A program made the position numbers and the translations under genes. Positions 37,826 to 46,195 of a stretch of 64,000 nt of DNA are shown here, piece by piece. Where the stretch lies: the NCBI RefSeq assembly GCF_017573505.1, contig NZ_JAGEOJ010000006.1, positions 62,001 through 126,000 on the forward strand, written 5' to 3'. The notes beneath the pieces were generated by a model. The model had not been told where the DNA came from. It searched no databases and saw only the letters and a program-made list of their open reading frames with translations. Source of the stretch: Actinomadura barringtoniae. GTDB taxonomy: Bacteria; Actinomycetota; Actinomycetes; Streptosporangiales; Streptosporangiaceae. Position 1 is the first letter of the stretch; each line of letters opens with the position of its first letter.

Positions 37826-39454
37826 TCAGCCGGTTTCCAGGTCGAGAGTGGCGATGGTCGGCAGTTCGCCGGCGAGCAGGAGCTGGCGGGCGCGGAAGCG
37901 CTGGATCTTTCCGCTGGGGGTCTTCGGTACGGTCCCGCGCTGCAGGAACACGCATTCGTCGAGCACGATCCCGGCCTTGGCCTGGGCGATCCCGGCGGCG
38001 GCGCGGGCGATCTCGCCGAGGTCGGCGTTCCGGCGCCGCGGCTCGGTCACCAGGACCAGCCGCGCGGTGCGCTCGCCGCCGACGTCCAGGACCGCGGTGC
38101 CGCCGTGGTGAACGGAGTCCAGGGCCTCCACCGCCAGCTCGATCTCCCGCAGGTTCACGTTGCGGCCCCCGACGGAGATCACGTCGTCGAGCCGGCTGAC
38201 GAGGAAGAGCTCGCCGTCCTGGACGAACCCCAGGTCGCCGGTGCGCAGCCCGCGTTCGGTGAAGCGGCTCCCGGTCCGCTCGGGATCCCCGTGGTAGCCG
38301 GCGGCCAGGCTGGGCGAACGGACCAGCAGCTCGCTCACGGCGCCCGGCTGTGACTGCGTGACCTCGGTCCCGCGGCAGGGCGAGCCGCAGCCGACGAGCC
38401 ACGACGCGGCCGGGTCGTCCGGCGCGGCCTCGACGATCCGGGCGTCGGCGAGCGCGGTGCCGTCCACCGCGAGGAACCGCGGCTCGGCGCCGGGCGCGGT
38501 CGCGGAGATCGCCAGCGTCGCCTCGGCCATCCCGTAGGCGGGCATGAACCGGTCGAGCGTGAGGCCGCTGCCCTCGAACGCCGCGACGGCCGCGTGCAGG
38601 GTCGTCCGTTCCACGCGTTCCGCGCCGATGATCGCCGTCCGCAGGTTCAACGGCTTGGCGAGCGGACGGCCGCGCTGGGCCCGGGCGGCGATGTACAGCG
38701 CGGTGTTGGTGCCCGCGGTCATGGTCCCGCCGAACTCGGCGAGGTCCCCGAACCAGCTGCGGCCGCCCATCATGAACCGTTCGGGCGTGGACAACGCGAG
38801 CGGCATGTCGTACGCCCAGGGGAACAGCAGGCAGCCGAACATCCCCATGTCGTGGGAGAGCGGCAGCCAGGAGACGACCCGTTCGCGCTGCGGATCGGCG
38901 CCGGTCATCTCCAGGATCATCGCGAGCTGTGCGGTGATGGCGCGCGGGGTGAGCATGCAGCCCTTCGGGCTGCCCGTGCTGCCGGACGAGTACTGGATGA
39001 ACGCGACGTCGTCGTCGGCGGGCGGCTCGGTGAGCGGCCGCCCCCGCCCCACCGACTCCCAGGCCAGGCCGTTGAGGGACGTGCGCGTCTCCTCGGGGAA
39101 GGCCGACAGCACCGCGCCGTCGCTGAGCAGCATCGGCGAACCGGTCCGCCCGCAGACGCCGGTGATCTGCTCGATGTACTCCTCGGCGCTCATGCCCCGG
39201 GCCGGGACCGGCAGCGACGCGACGGCGCCTCCGGCCAGCCAGACGGCGAGGACCCCGCGTACGGCGAGCGGGCTGTTGGTGAGGATGGCCGCGACGACCG
39301 TGCCCGGCCCGACGCCGCGGGCCCGCAGGTCACCGGCCATGCGAGTGGCGTCGGCGGCGACCTCGTCCCAGCCCGCTTCGGCGAACGCCTCCCCGGTCCA
39401 GCAGTGCAACCGGCCGCGCCCGGCGTTCAGCAACGACTCCCAGAGCGATTCCAC
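37826..39454 (-). CDS. fatty acyl-AMP ligase (FAAL)
   Basis: 542-aa ANL enzyme of the FAAL subgroup, which adenylates fatty acids and hands them to an acyl carrier protein rather than CoA. Motifs: IQYSSGSTGSPKG (A3), WLPLSHDMGMFGCLLFP (typical of FAALs), PAYGMAEATLAIS, RTGDLGFVQDGELFLVSR, GRNVNLREIE, and catalytic Lys in VPKTPSGKIQR. The GTG start at 39454 has AGGAG 6 bp upstream, 9 bp after the desaturase. The two ACP genes in the same operon are likely partners. Confidence 0.93.
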   Translation of the reverse strand: MESLWESLLNAGRGRLHCWTGEAFAEAGWDEVAADATRMAGDLRARGVGPGTVVAAILTNSPLAVRGVLAVWLAGGAVASLPVPARGMSAEEYIEQITGVCGRTGSPMLLSDGAVLSAFPEETRTSLNGLAWESVGRGRPLTEPPADDDVAFIQYSSGSTGSPKGCMLTPRAITAQLAMILEMTGADPQRERVVSWLPLSHDMGMFGCLLFPWAYDMPLALSTPERFMMGGRSWFGDLAEFGGTMTAGTNTALYIAARAQRGRPLAKPLNLRTAIIGAERVERTTLHAAVAAFEGSGLTLDRFMPAYGMAEATLAISATAPGAEPRFLAVDGTALADARIVEAAPDDPAASWLVGCGSPCRGTEVTQSQPGAVSELLVRSPSLAAGYHGDPERTGSRFTERGLRTGDLGFVQDGELFLVSRLDDVISVGGRNVNLREIELAVEALDSVHHGGTAVLDVGGERTARLVLVTEPRRRNADLGEIARAAAGIAQAKAGIVLDECVFLQRGTVPKTPSGKIQRFRARQLLLAGELPTIATLDLETG

Positions 39455-39463
39455 GCAGGACTC

Positions 39464-40471
39464 CTATTCGATGTCGCCGGCGTCGGCCGCCGACGCGGCG
39501 GCCGACCTTGCCCGCCTGCGTTCGGAGAGCGGCGCCGGTGGCTGCGCCGGGACGTGCCGGCCGCCGCCGACGCGCGACAGGCCCGCCGCCCGCGCCTCGA
39601 TCCGGTCCCGGTCGATCCGTATCGGGTCCCAGGCGAGGCCGGTACGGGTGAGCGCCTTGATGAACAGCGCGCTGAGGTCGGCCTCGTACCAGCGCATGCC
39701 GTGGTTCGCCGACCGCGGGAAGGCGTGGTGGTTGTTGTGCCACGAGTCGCCGAACGACGGGATCGCCAGCCAGCCGATGTTGCGGGACTCGTCGGCGGTG
39801 CTGAAGCGCCGGCGGCCGGCGAAGTGCCCGATGGAGTTCACCGCGTAGGTGAGGTGGCTGAGCAGGAACAGCCTGACCAGGCCGCCCCACACCAGGCCGG
39901 TGAGGGCGCTCATCGGGTCGCCGCCGCTCACGGCGTAGCCGATGCCCGCCGGGACGACCACCAACCCGAGCATCATGATGAGGACGAAGTGCTCGCTGAT
40001 CCATCGCAGGTGCCGGTCGCGGACCAGGTCCGGGCAGTAGCGGATCGGGTCGGAGGTCAGCTCCTCGTCGAACAGCCAGCCGAGATGGGCGTGCCAGAGC
40101 CCCCTCAGCACCGCGATCCTGGTGCGCCCGCCGTAGAGGTACGGGCTGTGCGGGTCGCCGTCCCGGTCGGACATGCGGTGATGGCGGCGGTGGTGGGCGG
40201 CCCAGATGATCGCCGGTCCCTGGCCCGCGATGGTCCCGGCGACCGCGAGCGCGTCGGCGATCGGACGGTGGGTCTTGAACGACCTGTGCGCGAGCAGCCG
40301 GTGGAAGCCGGTGCTGATGCCGATGCCCGCGATCGTGTACATCACGACGAGGCTGACGAGGTCGCTCACCCCGAAGGCGCGGTTCCACAGCAGCACCATC
40401 GCGGCCAGCAGGCCGAGGACGGGCACCACCGACACGGCGGTGATGAAGAGCCGGTGTTGCTTGCCATCCAT
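39464..40471 (-). CDS. membrane fatty acid desaturase (acyl-CoA/ACP delta-9 type)
   Basis: 335-aa integral membrane diiron desaturase. Three histidine boxes are visible: HRLLAHRSF (~57), HHRRHHRMSD (~91, HxxHH type) and HNNHHAF (~230). About four transmembrane helices occur, in two pairs (~8-48 and ~150-205). Directly upstream of the FAAL gene; a FAAL next to a membrane desaturase and an ACP is the arrangement of JamABC-type cassettes that build olefins or terminal alkynes on ACP-bound fatty acids. Whether this enzyme acts as desaturase or acetylenase cannot be seen. Confidence 0.93.
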   Translation of the reverse strand: MDGKQHRLFITAVSVVPVLGLLAAMVLLWNRAFGVSDLVSLVVMYTIAGIGISTGFHRLLAHRSFKTHRPIADALAVAGTIAGQGPAIIWAAHHRRHHRMSDRDGDPHSPYLYGGRTRIAVLRGLWHAHLGWLFDEELTSDPIRYCPDLVRDRHLRWISEHFVLIMMLGLVVVPAGIGYAVSGGDPMSALTGLVWGGLVRLFLLSHLTYAVNSIGHFAGRRRFSTADESRNIGWLAIPSFGDSWHNNHHAFPRSANHGMRWYEADLSALFIKALTRTGLAWDPIRIDRDRIEARAAGLSRVGGGRHVPAQPPAPLSERRRARSAAASAADAGDIE

Positions 40472-40502
40472 GAGGACTCCGTTGGCTCAGGCTGGTCGGA
40501 AT

Positions 40503-40578
40503 CGGGCTCGGCGGCCGGCACCGGGCTCAGCGGTCAGGTACGGGCTCGGCGGTCGGCACCGGGCCCGGTGGTCAGGTG
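40503..40578 (-). repeat. 38-bp tandem duplication at the end of the MFS gene
   Basis: Two copies, 40503-40540 and 40541-40578, about 90 percent identical, each beginning CGGGCTCGGCGG. The second copy contains the MFS stop codon (40572-40574), so the gene end has been duplicated downstream into the gap before the desaturase. Confidence 0.9.
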
Positions 40579-41984
40579 CCGGGTTCGGCGACGGTCTCCG
40601 GGGGCCGCGCCACGCGCGCGGCGCTGAGGTTCGGCACGGCGCCGACGATGACGACGAGGAGCGAGACGCCTCCGCAGAACTCGTAGACGTGCACGTAGTC
40701 GGCCACCTCCGCGGTGACGCCCTGCGGAAGGATCGCGGCCAGCGAGGCGACGCCGAGCGCACCGCCCACCTGCCGGGCGGCCGTGTTGAGCCCGATCGCT
40801 CCGGCGAACCGCACGGGTTCGACGGCGAGCGCGGCGGCGGTGGCCGAGCCGGTGGCGAGCGCGCCCATGCCGATGCCGACGAGCAGCCCGGTCGGCAGCC
40901 AGAACCCGAGGAAGTTCGGTTCCGAGGTCAGCCCGAGATAGATCCACACGGCCGTCAGCACCATGATCCCGGCGCCCACGGTGATCGGCAGCCTGGGCCC
41001 GTACTTGCCGAACAGGCGCGGGAACAGCAGCGCGCTCGCCGCCGCTGTGAACGCGCCCGGGCTCTGCGCCAGCCCGGCCTCGAGCTCGGAGTAGTGCCAG
41101 ACCTCGGTGAGGAACAGCACGCCGACCAGCAGCCAGGGCAGCAAGGCCATCCCGTAGCCGAAGGAGATCACGTTCGCGGCGGCGAACCGGCGGCTTCGCC
41201 ACAGGGAGGTCTCGACGGCGGGCACCGGGTGGCGCCCCGACCGCCACAGGGCGATCGCGACGGCGGCGGCGCCGACGCCGAGGACGCCGAGAGTGCGCGG
41301 GTCGCCCCAGCCCCAGGACTGCCCCTGGGTCAGGCCGAGGACGACGCCGCCGACGCCCAGCGCGAGCATGGCGGTCCCGAGCAGGTCAGGCCACCGTCCG
41401 CCGCCGCCCGCGGTCTTCGGCGCGCGCCAGGAGCCGAGCACCAGCAGGAGGCCGAGCGGCAGGTTGATGGCGAACATGGCCCGCCAGCCGAACGCGTCGA
41501 CCAGCAGCCCGCCGCCGCTCGGCCCGACCGCCGCCGCGACGGCGCTCGACGCGCCCCACAGGCCGATGGCCCGCGGCTGGCGGGCCGGTGGCGTGTGGCG
41601 GAGCAGCAGCGCGAGAGAGGCGGGGAGCATGGCGGCGGCGCCGACCCCTTGCACGCCTCTGGCGGCGATGAGGGTGGCGAGGTTCGGAGCGACCGCGCAG
41701 AGCAGCGAGGCGAGGGTGAACAGCCCCGTTCCGAACAGGTACACCACGCGGTGGCCCAGCACGTCGGCCATCCGCCCGGCCGGCGCGAGGAACGCCGCGA
41801 GCATCACGACGTAGAGGCTGATGACCCAGGTCAGGTCCGCGACCGGTGCGGCGGGATAGTCCTTGGCGAGGTCGGGGATCGCCAGGTTGACGACGGTGGC
41901 GTCGAACATGGCGAGGAACGCGGCGCCGACGGCGAGGGCCGCGGCCGGCACCGTCCTGGACTTCATGGGCGAAGTGGGTTCCAT
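40572..41984 (-). CDS. MFS drug exporter, DHA2/EmrB-like 14-TM family
   Basis: 470-aa major facilitator. N-terminal helix carries FLAMFDATVVNLAIPDL, followed by LTWVISLYVVMLAAFLAPAGRMADVLGHR (motif A region between TM2 and TM3) and the R-x-x-QGxGAA signature of DHA2 exporters. About 13-14 hydrophobic helices span the protein. It starts 3 bp after the aminotransferase stop and lies inside the biosynthetic operon, so it probably exports the product and may give self-resistance. Confidence 0.92.
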   Translation of the reverse strand: MEPTSPMKSRTVPAAALAVGAAFLAMFDATVVNLAIPDLAKDYPAAPVADLTWVISLYVVMLAAFLAPAGRMADVLGHRVVYLFGTGLFTLASLLCAVAPNLATLIAARGVQGVGAAAMLPASLALLLRHTPPARQPRAIGLWGASSAVAAAVGPSGGGLLVDAFGWRAMFAINLPLGLLLVLGSWRAPKTAGGGGRWPDLLGTAMLALGVGGVVLGLTQGQSWGWGDPRTLGVLGVGAAAVAIALWRSGRHPVPAVETSLWRSRRFAAANVISFGYGMALLPWLLVGVLFLTEVWHYSELEAGLAQSPGAFTAAASALLFPRLFGKYGPRLPITVGAGIMVLTAVWIYLGLTSEPNFLGFWLPTGLLVGIGMGALATGSATAAALAVEPVRFAGAIGLNTAARQVGGALGVASLAAILPQGVTAEVADYVHVYEFCGGVSLLVVIVGAVPNLSAARVARPPETVAEPGT

Positions 41985-41987
41985 GGA

Positions 41988-43229
41988 TCAATCCTCAGCC
42001 GCGTCGGCCCGGTGGGCCTCGAAGGCGGCGTCGAGCGTCTCGAACGCCCTGTCCAGTTCCGGTCCGGTCGACACCATCGGCGGCAGCAGCCTGATCGTCT
42101 CCGGGGAGCTGAGGCAGGGCGACACGAGAAGGCCCCGGACCGCCAAATCGGCTATGACGGGCGCGGTGGCCCCCGGGATGAGTTCGAGCCCCCACAGCAG
42201 GCCAGTGCCGCGTACCTCCGAGACCAGGCCGGGATGGTCCTTGGCGAGGGTGTGCAGCCTCGCGTCCATGACCTCGCCGACCTCGCGGCCACGATCGGCC
42301 AGCTCGTCGATGGCCTCGAGCGCCGCCGAGCCCGCCGCGCACGCCAGCGGGTGGCCGCCGAAGGTGGAGGAGTGGAACGCCGGGTTCTCGATGAGCGGCT
42401 CGTACAACTCCGTCGTGGCGGCCATCGCCGACAGCGGGACCACTCCCCCGCCGAGAGCCTTGCCGAACAGCAGGGCGTCCGGCTGCCAGCCCTGGGCGAG
42501 CGCGACGGAGAAGTCACCGCACCTGCGCAGCCCCACCTGGATCTCGTCGCTGATGACGAACGCCCCCGCCTCCCTCGCGTCCTCGGCCCACCGCCGCAGT
42601 ACGGACGGGTTCAGCGGCCGTACGCCGCCCTCACCGCGGATCGGCTCGACGATCAGCGCCGAGACGTCACCCCGTTCCGCCTCCCGCGCCACCGCCTCGG
42701 CGTCGTCGGCGGGCAGGTGGGTGACCTGGCCCAGCAGCGGTTCGAGCCCTGCGTGGAAGACCGGGGAGTGGGTCAGGGCGAGCGCGCCGAGCGTCTTGCC
42801 GTGGAACGCGCCCTCGACCGCGAGGACCCGGGTCCGCTCCGTGACGCGCCGCGCCAGCTTCACCGCGACCTCGACGGCGTCGGCGCCGTCGCTGCCGAGC
42901 CACACCCGGTCCAGGCCGCAGCGCCCCAGCAGGTCCGCGGCGAACTTCACGACCGCCGGGTTGGCCAGGGCGCGGGTCGCCGTCGGCATGGTGCGCAGCT
43001 GGTCGATCGCGGCGTCCACGACCCGCGGGTGGCGGTGCCCGAGCAGGGTGACGCCGTACGAGCCGAAGTCGACCACGTTCCTGCCGTCGGACAGGGTCAC
43101 CGTCGCGCCGGACGCGGCCGCCTCGTGCGCGCCGTCGCCGGCGAGCTGGTACGCGATCGCCAGGGACGGCGGCAGGTGCCGGCGCATCGTGCGGAACAGC
43201 GAGCCCCGCGGCGCCCGTGGGATCGTCAT
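41988..43229 (-). CDS. class III PLP aminotransferase (acetylornithine/GABA type)
   Basis: 413-aa fold-type I aminotransferase. Motifs: NVVDFGSYGVTLLGHRHPRV, GSDGADAVEVAVKLARR, VEGAFHGKTLGALALT, EPIRGEGGV, FVISDEIQVGLRR and the PLP lysine in ALLFGKALGGG. This class transaminates aldehydes or terminal keto groups to amines. In this operon it might convert a fatty aldehyde or amino aldehyde to an amine for the condensation domain. Its ATG overlaps the acyl ligase stop by one base (TGATG). Confidence 0.93.
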   Translation of the reverse strand: MTIPRAPRGSLFRTMRRHLPPSLAIAYQLAGDGAHEAAASGATVTLSDGRNVVDFGSYGVTLLGHRHPRVVDAAIDQLRTMPTATRALANPAVVKFAADLLGRCGLDRVWLGSDGADAVEVAVKLARRVTERTRVLAVEGAFHGKTLGALALTHSPVFHAGLEPLLGQVTHLPADDAEAVAREAERGDVSALIVEPIRGEGGVRPLNPSVLRRWAEDAREAGAFVISDEIQVGLRRCGDFSVALAQGWQPDALLFGKALGGGVVPLSAMAATTELYEPLIENPAFHSSTFGGHPLACAAGSAALEAIDELADRGREVGEVMDARLHTLAKDHPGLVSEVRGTGLLWGLELIPGATAPVIADLAVRGLLVSPCLSSPETIRLLPPMVSTGPELDRAFETLDAAFEAHRADAAED

Positions 43230-44908
43230 CAGGCCCAGTCCTCGCCGTTGTCGAGGGCCGTCTGGAACCGCGCGGCGACCGCCCTGCGGTTGATCTTCAG
43301 AGTGGTCGTCATGAGGCCGTTCTCCCTGGTGAACTGCTCCCGGGTGAAGACCACCCGGGTGACCCGGTGGGACGGGACCGCATCGCGGTTGAGCTCCTCG
43401 ATCCGGCGTCGGACCCGTTCGGCCGCGTCGTCGCCGGCATGGTCGCGCAGCACGATCACCGCCCCGACGTAGGGCGGCTCCTCACCGCCCACCATCACCG
43501 CCTGGGCCACCGCGGTGTCGGTCAGCACCTGCTGCTCCCAGGGCGAGGGAGCGATCTTGACTCCGCCCCGGGTGATGATCAGGTCCTTCTTACGGCCCAC
43601 GATGTGCAGGAAGCCGTCGTCGTCGAAGCGCCCGAGATCCCCGGTCGCGATCCAGCCGTCGGGCCGGTAGGTGGCCCGCTCCACCTCCGCCGGCTCGCCC
43701 AGGTACCCCGGGCTCTGCGGGCGCGGCCACCGCACCTGGATCTCCCCCTCGGGCGAGATCCGCACCGAGCCGGGGAACACCGGCCGGCCGACCGACCCGA
43801 TCCGGTTGGCGTCCGGGCGGTTCCAGGAGATGAAGCCGGACTCGGTGAGCCCGTACAGCTGGAACAGCGGCAGCCCGACGGTCGCGAACACCTCGGCGGT
43901 GGAACGGCGGAGCGGCGCCGAGCCGCTCAGCATCAGCCGCATGCGTCCGCCGTAGGCGTCGTGCGCCTGGGCGAAGACTCGGCGCAGCGCGGCGTCCCGC
44001 AGCGACGCCGGAAGAACGGTCCGGATCGTCGCCGACAGGGCGCGCAGCACGGCCTTGAGCGCGGCCGGCCGGCCGCTGAACCGGCTCTCGAGGATCTCGT
44101 AGAACGCCGGAGGACCGCCCATGATGGTGGGCTCGGCCTGCTTCAGCACCGCGAACATCAGCGGCGACGGCTCGACCACGATCGAGTCGAAGCCGTACCA
44201 GATCGCGCAGTACATCATGATCCGCTGCTGGAACGTGGACAGCGGCAGGCCGACCAGGATCCGGTCGTCGGGGCTGAAGGCGTGGTGCTCGCCGAACTCG
44301 GCGAGGCAGTCCTCGGTGGCGACCCTGCTGAGCTGGATCGCCTTCACCGTTCCGGTCGTGCCGGAGGAGAACACGATCGAGAACACGTCGGGATCCAGCG
44401 GCGCCGCGGGTTCGCGCGGCGCGACCACCCGTTCCGCGCCGTCCAGGCCCGCGCCGTCCAGGCCCGCGCCGTCCAGGTTCAGGGGCGCCGCCCACTCGGC
44501 GGGCTCGGCACCTTCGGCGGACAGCAGGTCGTTGTCCGCCAGGAGGAGCTCAAGCCCGTACCGTTCCGCGAGGTCGGCGGGGGCGCTGCCCGCGAACTCC
44601 GTCACCGGCAACGTCACCGTGACGCATCCGAGGTCGAGCAGAGCCAGCTCATGGACGATCCACGAGTAGGAGTTGGTCCCCCAGACGCCCACGCGGACGC
44701 CCACGCCCGCCCCCCAGGACTTGAGGCGCTCCTGCACCCGGCGTACGTCGGCGTGCAACTCCGGGTAGGGCGTCCTGACCAGCCGCGCGCCGTCGAGGTG
44801 GAAGAGCGCGGTCTCCTCCAGGCTCAGCAGGCGCGGAACCAGACCCGCGAGAGACAGCGGTCCGGCTGCCGTTCGGCTCTCGTTCAGAGCCATCTCATTC
44901 AGTGCCAT
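43229..44908 (-). CDS. long-chain acyl-CoA/ACP ligase (ANL family)
   Basis: 559-aa adenylate-forming ligase. Motifs: SIVFSSGTTGTVKA (A3), PLSTFQQRIMMY, LYGLTESGFISWN, ATGDLGRFDDDGFLHIVGRKKDLIITRGGVKIAP and catalytic Lys in MTTTLKINRR. It resembles long-chain acyl-CoA synthetases more than FAALs. LDGAG is repeated three times near residue 145 through a 15-bp duplication, and the start codon itself lies in a 15-bp duplication (MALNEMALNES). It overlaps the upstream ACP gene by 14 bp, so loading of that ACP is plausible. Confidence 0.92.
   Translation of the reverse strand: MALNEMALNESRTAAGPLSLAGLVPRLLSLEETALFHLDGARLVRTPYPELHADVRRVQERLKSWGAGVGVRVGVWGTNSYSWIVHELALLDLGCVTVTLPVTEFAGSAPADLAERYGLELLLADNDLLSAEGAEPAEWAAPLNLDGAGLDGAGLDGAERVVAPREPAAPLDPDVFSIVFSSGTTGTVKAIQLSRVATEDCLAEFGEHHAFSPDDRILVGLPLSTFQQRIMMYCAIWYGFDSIVVEPSPLMFAVLKQAEPTIMGGPPAFYEILESRFSGRPAALKAVLRALSATIRTVLPASLRDAALRRVFAQAHDAYGGRMRLMLSGSAPLRRSTAEVFATVGLPLFQLYGLTESGFISWNRPDANRIGSVGRPVFPGSVRISPEGEIQVRWPRPQSPGYLGEPAEVERATYRPDGWIATGDLGRFDDDGFLHIVGRKKDLIITRGGVKIAPSPWEQQVLTDTAVAQAVMVGGEEPPYVGAVIVLRDHAGDDAAERVRRRIEELNRDAVPSHRVTRVVFTREQFTRENGLMTTTLKINRRAVAARFQTALDNGEDWA
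44436..44480 (-). repeat. 15-bp in-frame tandem repeat in the acyl ligase
   Basis: Three copies of GCGCCGTCCAGGCCC (the last diverges at its end), encoding LDGAG units in a loop of the N-terminal domain. Confidence 0.88.
44879..44908 (-). repeat. 15-bp duplication spanning ACP stop and ligase start
   Basis: ATGGCACTGAATGAG at 44908-44894 is followed by ATGGCTCTGAACGAG. The first copy contains the TGA of the ACP gene and an ATG for the ligase; the second gives an alternative in-frame ATG 15 bp later. Confidence 0.85.
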
Positions 44909-45164
44909 CGGTCAGGTTCTCCACTGTCCTCACCAGGTCGTCCACGGTGACGATCGACGGGGCCTGCTCGGCGAGCACGACGAGGTCGAGCCCCCATTCC
45001 TCGTGGAGCCGTACCGCGAGCGCCACGACCGACAACGAGTCCAGACCGAGGTCCTGCTGCAGCCGCTGCTCCCCGCGCAGCTCGCGGGCGGACAGGTCCG
45101 GCCGCGTCTGTGCCAGCAGCGACAGCACCCGGCTCCGGGTGTCCCTGCCGCGGAAGAGCTTCAT
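44895..45164 (-). CDS. acyl carrier protein (ACP 2)
   Basis: 89-aa stand-alone carrier protein. The phosphopantetheine site is LGLDSLSVV, with Ser43 the expected attachment residue. Helical flanks LQQDLG and LHEEWGLDLVV are typical of ACPs. The ATG overlaps the TGA of the hydrolase gene (ATGA), and its 3' end overlaps the acyl ligase start, so the ACP and ligase are made together. One of two ACPs in the cluster; no ketosynthase accompanies them. Confidence 0.92.
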   Translation of the reverse strand: MKLFRGRDTRSRVLSLLAQTRPDLSARELRGEQRLQQDLGLDSLSVVALAVRLHEEWGLDLVVLAEQAPSIVTVDDLVRTVENLTDGTE

Positions 45165-46195
45165 CGCGTGTCTCCGATTCCATCGACGAGCAGTGCGCGG
45201 AACGAACCGAACGCCTCGCGCATCGCGTCGGCGCAGCCCTCGGTCAGCACGGGGAGTTCGAAGGAGCCGTGGATCAGGCCGTCGAACCGGTGGGCGCGGG
45301 TCCGTACCCCCGCCGCCGACAGAGCGGCGGCATAGGCCTCCCCCTCGTCCCGGAGCGGGTCGTGTTCCATGGTCACGACCACCGCGGGGGGCAGGCCGTC
45401 CAGCCTTCCCCGGATCGGCGAGGCGGTGGGTGTCGCCGGATCCGTTCCGTCCGGCAGGTAGCAGGCGCGGAACCAGCGCATCGCGTCGGCGGTCAGCAGG
45501 TAGCCGGTCGCGTACTCCGCCCGGGACGGGTACTGGCCGTCCGCACGCAGGTCCGCCACGGGATAGACGAGAAGCTGGGCGCGCAGTTCCGGACCGCCGG
45601 AGTCCCTGCAGAGCTGGGTGACGACGGCGGCCAGGCAGCCGCCCGCGCTGTCTCCGGCGATCGCGAGCCCGCCCGTACGGCCGCCCAGCGCGTCCAGCTC
45701 GGCCGCGGCCCAGCGGACGGCGGCGAGGCAGTCGTCGACGGCCGCGGGGAACGGGTGTTCGGGGGCACGCCGATACGCCACGCTGACGACCACGGCGCCC
45801 GTCTCGCTGCACAGCCATCGGCAGTGGTTGTCGTGGGTGTCGAGGTCGCCGATGACGAAGCCGCCTCCGTGGAGGAAGACCACGGTCGCGACGGGTAGGG
45901 CCGTCTCCGGCCGGTAGATGCGGACGGGCAGGCCGTCCGGGGTCGCGGGGAGGAGGCGATCCTGCGTCGTTCCCACGGGTGCGACCGCGCTCGGCGCTCG
46001 GGCGTCGACCGCCAGGGCGCGGAACGCCGCGCGGGCCCGCGCTGGGTCGAACGCCTGGGAGCCCCGGTCGTCGGACCCGCCGCCCGTACCGCCGCCCATG
46101 CCGCCGCCGCTCAGCGCGAGGATCGCCCTGAGCGTCGGGTCCAGTCGCGGTCCGGGTCGCGGTCCGGGTCGCACCGGCGCGTCGTGGCCGTTCAC
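45161..46195 (-). CDS. alpha/beta hydrolase, hormone-sensitive-lipase family
   Basis: 344-aa esterase/lipase-like protein. VVFLHGGGFVIGD is the HGGG oxyanion motif, GDSAGGCLA the nucleophile elbow, DPLRDEGEAYA the Asp region and FDGLIHGSFEL the catalytic His region, all as in HSL-family (GDXG) lipolytic enzymes. GTG 46195 overlaps the upstream stop (GTGA). The first ~60 residues contain a PGPRPGPR repeat and a Gly-rich tract. In the cluster it may release or hydrolyse an acyl intermediate. Confidence 0.9.
   Translation of the reverse strand: MNGHDAPVRPGPRPGPRLDPTLRAILALSGGGMGGGTGGGSDDRGSQAFDPARARAAFRALAVDARAPSAVAPVGTTQDRLLPATPDGLPVRIYRPETALPVATVVFLHGGGFVIGDLDTHDNHCRWLCSETGAVVVSVAYRRAPEHPFPAAVDDCLAAVRWAAAELDALGGRTGGLAIAGDSAGGCLAAVVTQLCRDSGGPELRAQLLVYPVADLRADGQYPSRAEYATGYLLTADAMRWFRACYLPDGTDPATPTASPIRGRLDGLPPAVVVTMEHDPLRDEGEAYAAALSAAGVRTRAHRFDGLIHGSFELPVLTEGCADAMREAFGSFRALLVDGIGDTR

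Noticed and set aside
40206-43472. 1088-codon rightward frame
   Set aside because: Antisense shadow of the desaturase, MFS and aminotransferase genes, with no domain and the usual Arg/Gly/Asp-biased GC-rich composition.
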